From assembly GCA_963677445.2 (NCBI GenBank), contig CAXXGF010000003.1:19781-83780 (forward strand): a stretch of 64,000 bases of DNA. Reading direction: 5' to 3'. Shown here one piece after another: positions 60,240 through 64,000 of this stretch. The notes under the pieces are model-generated. The model saw nothing but the letters and a program-made list of their open reading frames with translations, had not been told where the DNA came from and made no database searches. The DNA is from G963677445 sp963677445. GTDB lineage: Bacteria; Bacteroidota; Ignavibacteria; Ignavibacteriales; Melioribacteraceae. The position numbers and the translations under genes are program-made. The stretch's first letter is position 1, and each line of letters begins with the position of its first letter.

Positions 60240-62342
60240 TTGAAAAATTTTCCGGAAGGTATAAGATTCAAATTCGAATGGAGAAAATATCAGCAAAGAG
60301 TACTTGATAATCTCAACCTCTACCTCAAAGACAATCATTTACATATCATCGCTCCCCCGGGATCAGGGAAAACCGTGCTCGGACTTGAAGCGGCTTTAAG
60401 AATAAATAAGCCGACCCTTATTCTTGCCCCTACTGTCGCAATAAAAAATCAATGGATATCACGCTTCTGTGAACTATTTTTACAGACTAAACGCAGGCCG
60501 GAATGGATTTCAGCCAATATTAAAAATCCTGCTTTTTTGACTATCGCCACATATCAGGCGCTTTATGCGGCAATAAGGGGAAATCTGCAAGAAAATAATT
60601 CCGGGACAAAAGATAGTCCTCATCTAAATGGATTAACTGTTTCTGAGCCTCCCCAATTAATTAAATCCCTGAGAGAAATCGGGATGAGTGTTGTTGTATT
60701 GGACGAAGCTCATCACTTAAGGAATGAATGGTGGAAATGCCTTTCATTCATGATAAATATTTTGAAGCCAACCACTATTGGTCTGACCGCGACTCCGCCT
60801 TATGATGTTTCATATAATGAATGGCAAAGATATATTCATCTGAATGGACCGGTTGATGAAGAAATTTCTGTGCCCGAACTTGTCAGTGAGGGTGATCTTT
60901 GTCCGCATCAGGATTATGTTTATATATCAAAACCCTGCGAGGAAGAACAGAAGCTGGTAAATGAACATACAAGAAGTGTTTATGAAACCATTCAGGATAC
61001 AGTAAAAAATCCCGAAATAACACAAGCTTTGCTGAATCACCCTTTTTTCATTTCACCTGTAGATAATATCGAAAAAATATATGAAAGAATAGAATTTTAT
61101 TCGGCGCTTCTGATTTATTTAAACCATCAGGAAATAAAAATTTCCAACTCTCATTTAAACCTGATAGGTGTAAAAGAAAGCCGTCTGCCGGAATTGACTG
61201 ATGATTGGCTGGAAATTTTACTTAGTTGGTATCTTCTAAAAATTCCCGGTGATTTTCCCGGCGCAAAAAACCACCAGGAGAAATTGCTGAAAATACTTTC
61301 TGAAAGAAGAATTCTTGAGGGAACTGTTATCAGCTTTGGGAGCAATGAAAATATTGTTAAAGCTCTCGGCTCAAGTATGAGCAAAATGGAAAGCATAATC
61401 CGGATAGTTGAAACAGAATTTGTTAACCTGGGGCAGGAACTCAGGATGGTGATTCTTACCGATTATATCCGCAGGGAATTTCTGCCTGATAAAGATAATA
61501 AATCAAAGAAGTTAACAAAAATTGGTGTGATTCCGATATTCGAAAAATTAAGAAAAGAAGCTCCCTCCGGAATCCGCCTGGGTGTCCTGACAGGATCAAT
61601 AGTCATTTTACACAAATCGGTCCTGGAAATTCTTGAAAAAGAAACCGGCAATCGCGGCATTGATAATCTTTGCTTCAGTCAATACCCGGGTGAAAAAGAT
61701 TATTTAATTATAAAACTCAATGCCAGAATTCGCAACATAATAGTTCAAATTGTTACAAAAATTTTCGAATCGGGCAGAATAGAAACGCTGATCGGCACAA
61801 AATCCCTCCTGGGAGAGGGGTGGGACGCGCCTTCAATTAACTCTCTCATTCTTGCCAGCTTCGTCGGTTCGTTTGTGTCATCTAATCAGATGAGAGGAAG
61901 AGCAATAAGAAAAGACCCCGCCAGGGATGATAAAACCGGTAATATCTGGCACCTTGTCTGCGCTTCGGGTTCACTAATACATGGCGGTGATGATGTTGAT
62001 ATTCTCAGCAGAAGATTCCGCGCTTTTACCGGAATCAACTACACAAAGCCATTCAGAATAGAAAATGGTGTAGAAAGATTAAATCTGCCTATTTTGTATG
62101 ATGAAAACGGGATAACCGGCTACAACAAAAAAATAACGCAATATGCCGGGGAGCGTGAAAAACTTAAAAAATCCTGGGCCAGGGCTATTGAAAAAGGAGT
62201 CAGTTTAAAAGAAGAAATAAAAAGGCCGTTCGATGGGAAAATGAGTTATAAAGAACAAAAGCTTATTATTCCCGCAACACTATTAAAAACCTTTCTTTTT
62301 CATTACTTTCAGCGTTGGCTTCTTACGCCCACCTCGTGTTGA
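60240..62342 (+). CDS. Superfamily II DEAD/DEAH helicase, main part (3' end frameshifted)
   Basis: 700 aa from a TTG at 60240 that begins a sensible N-terminus (MKNFPEGIRFKFEWRKYQQ). Walker A PPGSGKTV is at residues 39-46, DEAH in VVVLDEAHHLRNEWW near 158, and motif III as TIGLTATPP. The second helicase domain has TLIGTKSLLGEGWDAPSINSL and NQMRGRAIRKDP (motifs V and VI). The frame stops at LLTPTSC, but the adjacent frame continues with a hydrophobic segment and the expected C-terminal region to 62943. The protein could be a nucleic-acid translocase in repair, defence or restriction; context does not decide. An isolated gene. Confidence 0.85.
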   Translation: MKNFPEGIRFKFEWRKYQQRVLDNLNLYLKDNHLHIIAPPGSGKTVLGLEAALRINKPTLILAPTVAIKNQWISRFCELFLQTKRRPEWISANIKNPAFLTIATYQALYAAIRGNLQENNSGTKDSPHLNGLTVSEPPQLIKSLREIGMSVVVLDEAHHLRNEWWKCLSFMINILKPTTIGLTATPPYDVSYNEWQRYIHLNGPVDEEISVPELVSEGDLCPHQDYVYISKPCEEEQKLVNEHTRSVYETIQDTVKNPEITQALLNHPFFISPVDNIEKIYERIEFYSALLIYLNHQEIKISNSHLNLIGVKESRLPELTDDWLEILLSWYLLKIPGDFPGAKNHQEKLLKILSERRILEGTVISFGSNENIVKALGSSMSKMESIIRIVETEFVNLGQELRMVILTDYIRREFLPDKDNKSKKLTKIGVIPIFEKLRKEAPSGIRLGVLTGSIVILHKSVLEILEKETGNRGIDNLCFSQYPGEKDYLIIKLNARIRNIIVQIVTKIFESGRIETLIGTKSLLGEGWDAPSINSLILASFVGSFVSSNQMRGRAIRKDPARDDKTGNIWHLVCASGSLIHGGDDVDILSRRFRAFTGINYTKPFRIENGVERLNLPILYDENGITGYNKKITQYAGEREKLKKSWARAIEKGVSLKEEIKRPFDGKMSYKEQKLIIPATLLKTFLFHYFQRWLLTPTSC

Positions 62343-62943
62343 ATATATTAAACCGGGCCTGGCAACACGTCGAATCTGTCTCCACACTGCTGAATATTCT
62401 CTCGGCAGCGGGAATTGCCGCATTTCTTCTTTATGGTTACAGGACAGTAAACCTGCTGAGATTATATGTTAAATACAGGATATAGCCAAAGATACCGGTA
62501 AAATTGCCGAAGCGCTACTTAACACTCTCATAGAAATGGGTGAAATAAGAAACGAAGATAATATTAGTGTTAACTCGATAGTATCGATTGATGGAACTGT
62601 AAACTGCAGACTTTCCGGCGGGACTTTATATGAAAATTCCATCTTTGTAAAATCACTCAAAGAAATTCTTGATCCGATAGATAATCCCCGCTATATAATT
62701 ATCCGCACAGGGATTTTTCTTAATATTTTCAGACAGTATGATTATCATGCGGTACCTGAACTGATTGGCAAAAATAAAAAATGGGCCGGGTTTTTCGCTC
62801 AGGAATGGTATTATTGCGTCGGACGATGCAGATATATATTTACCAGAACAGTTCATGGAAGACGAGCCCTTCTGAAGGCAAGGATGAACTCACTCAGCTC
62901 AGAATTCCGCAGCAAAAGTGAAAGAAAAAGCGTCTGGAAATAG
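62322..62943 (+). pseudogene. Helicase C-terminal continuation split by two frameshifts
   Basis: Reading one frame over from about 62325 gives AHLVLNILNRAWQHVESVS, a hydrophobic segment (TLLNILSAAGIAAFLLYGY) and VNLLRLYVKYR before a TAG near 62486. A second frame shift then restores DIAKDTGKIAEALLNTLIEM, continuing to VWK at 62943 (KSERKSVWK). The continuity across both breaks argues that this is the tail of the 60240 helicase. The hydrophobic segment is notable for a helicase. Confidence 0.65.
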
Positions 62944-63234
62944 ATTGTATTTTTCTGCCATTTCAATGAATATGGGTTGATTTCCCCGTAAAGAATAAAC
63001 ATGCTTTATATTCGTGCATTCGTTTTTCATTCGCGCATTTGTGGCCTGATTATTACTTTTCTCCCCTAAAAGTTCGCTCATTTTACACCTGCAAACCACC
63101 GGTGACATCTTTTGACATCTCCTTACTTTACCATGACAACTCCCCCTGCAACCATGCCGTCTTAATTAACAGAAAGACAACGAAGTTGAGTAAAAAACTG
63201 AACAAAAAAGTTTAACAAAAAAGGAGTAAGGAAA

Positions 63235-63618
63235 ATGAAACGGAATCAGACAACATCGGCAGTATTAACAGTTTTAGCGGTTCTTCTTTTATCAGCTCTC
63301 TCATACGGACAGAGCCCGGCAGTTAAAAATCTCGAAACGGGCATCAGCTCAGATAACGCGGGTTTGCAGAAACAATCTGTTTACTTCGCCGGTAAATATG
63401 AAATAAAAGAAGTTGTTCCCGCTCTTATGACAGCTCTTGAAAAAACAGAAGACGCGGAAATGCAGAAACTTATCGTAAGAACCCTTTACAAAATAGATCC
63501 CGCAAAAGCCCTCAAATCAATCAGTAATCTCGCGGCAGAAGATGAACAGGTAAAGAAATTATGCGCTGCTTTGAATTATGATTATAACGTAAATGTAAGC
63601 GCGGTCGCCGCGAGATAA
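63235..63618 (+). CDS. Small exported HEAT-like repeat protein
   Basis: 127 aa. AAAGGAG lies 10 bases before ATG. Signal peptide (TSAVLTVLAVLLLSALSYGQ) precedes helical repeats (NAGLQKQSVYFAGKYEIKEVVPALMTAL, DAEMQKLIVRTLYKIDPAKAL) like short HEAT repeats. No enzymatic motif. Probably a periplasmic scaffold or binding protein. Followed by a strong terminator. Confidence 0.8.
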   Translation: MKRNQTTSAVLTVLAVLLLSALSYGQSPAVKNLETGISSDNAGLQKQSVYFAGKYEIKEVVPALMTALEKTEDAEMQKLIVRTLYKIDPAKALKSISNLAAEDEQVKKLCAALNYDYNVNVSAVAAR

Positions 63619-63654
63619 CAAGTGGTTCCTTAAATATAAATATCTCCCTCTTTT

Positions 63655-63684
63655 AATCCCCCGCAATAGTCGGGGGATTTTTTA
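63655..63684 (+). terminator. Terminator of the HEAT-like gene
   Basis: AATCCCCCG-caatag-TCGGGGGATT (one loop-edge mismatch) followed by TTTTTATTTT, 37 bases after the stop. Confidence 0.85.
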
Positions 63685-64000
63685 TTTTCTACTTAGCTCA
63701 GCCACCGGGTTTCGGTAAACTCGCCGGAAAAAATATAATAAAACCACTAAATTTTTCATTTTAATTCCTGCTTCTTCCACGAACACAGTAAATTAAAAAT
63801 TGCTTTTTTATTACGTTCATGCAGCGTAAATAATGGTCACCCCTTTACGTTTAGTGATAAAGGCCGGAATGTATAAAAATCATGATTTTTTACCACAGTG
63901 GAATTAACAGACTGTGTAAAAAAAATTCTCAGATAATAAGAAAAACTTCATGCTCCGCTATGTTGTCCCTAAATCAAACCATTTTTCTTGCAATATATTC
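63685..64000. other. Window-edge interval
   Basis: No gene recognised. AT-rich; nothing distinctive beyond the terminator just before it. Confidence 0.45.

Noticed and set aside
1..64000. tRNA and rRNA genes.
   Set aside because: I scanned the intergenic text for T-loop-like GGTTCGAAT patterns and conserved rRNA blocks and saw none; a covariance search would be needed to be certain.

Overview
The window looks like a chromosomal segment of a free-living Ignavibacteria-type bacterium (Bacteroidota/Chlorobiota lineage). The main evidence is the type IX secretion (T9SS) C-terminal sorting domains with the NYPNPFNP signature typical of that group (ends at 2055, 13328 and 16840). TTG and GTG starts are frequent, Shine-Dalgarno sites are clear but variable, base composition is moderately AT-rich, and gene-poor stretches are full of short dispersed repeats. 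TAG is used as an ordinary stop (for example GH85 and etfA), so the code is standard. The assignment is inferred from protein style; there is no rRNA and I recognised no tRNA.

Layout. 1-17 kb: envelope and secretion genes. These are a T9SS cargo protein cut by the window edge, a decayed SpoIIE-type phosphatase, a repeat-rich gap with two small transposable elements, a MuiA-like DUF4139 protein, RDD and esterase genes, a GNAT acetyltransferase, a SpoIID-domain protein, a flavodoxin-fold oxidoreductase, a T9SS remnant and a secreted GH85 endoglycosidase. 17-28 kb: a DUF4926 protein, a lipoprotein, a haem-motif sensor kinase, an ABM-fold protein, an EamA transporter, a group II intron, a SemiSWEET and an anaerobic sulfatase-maturase-like radical SAM enzyme. 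28.5-30.8 kb: a complete insertion sequence whose 752-aa protein joins a Druantia DruA (DUF4338) module to a Tn5/IS4-type DDE transposase. 31-34 kb: etfB-etfA-bifunctional nuclease operon. 34-38.4 kb: outer-membrane, lipoprotein and membrane genes of unknown role.

38.8-44.9 kb is the conserved housekeeping block, transcribed on the minus strand as prs-rplY-pth-hppA-rpsF-ssb-rpsR-rplI with a terminator after rplI. The membrane pyrophosphatase sits between the PRPP/tRNA-recycling genes and the ribosomal/SSB genes. 45-51.3 kb: an acyl-CoA synthetase, a clpS-ychF-pepD operon and a beta-carbonic anhydrase whose 3' end appears frameshifted. 51.9-54.3 kb: three tandem tail-collar genes plus a small upstream protein. 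55.8-58.3 kb: a small unknown gene, a WG-repeat protein and a frameshifted secreted protein. 59-63.6 kb: a stand-alone XylR_N/V4R sensor coupled to a 63-aa protein, a superfamily II helicase with a broken 3' part, and a small secreted HEAT-like protein.

The most unusual layer is non-coding. Four small elements (3215-3586, 3853-4020, 51741-51894, 54967-55139) share about 18-bp inverted termini and each has a perfect 9-10 bp target duplication. Three lie at the same relative position in a G/C-strand-biased palindromic repeat. The DruA-Tn5 insertion sequence has a 7-bp target duplication that rebuilds the centre of the same kind of palindrome. Other families include a 28-bp perfect palindrome, mini-hairpin arrays, a 185-bp repeat pair and a solitary IS21-like end. 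Several genes (SpoIIE, T9SS remnant, helicase 3' end, WG protein 5' end, carbonic anhydrase 3' end) show decay or frameshifts, which could be biological or assembly error.
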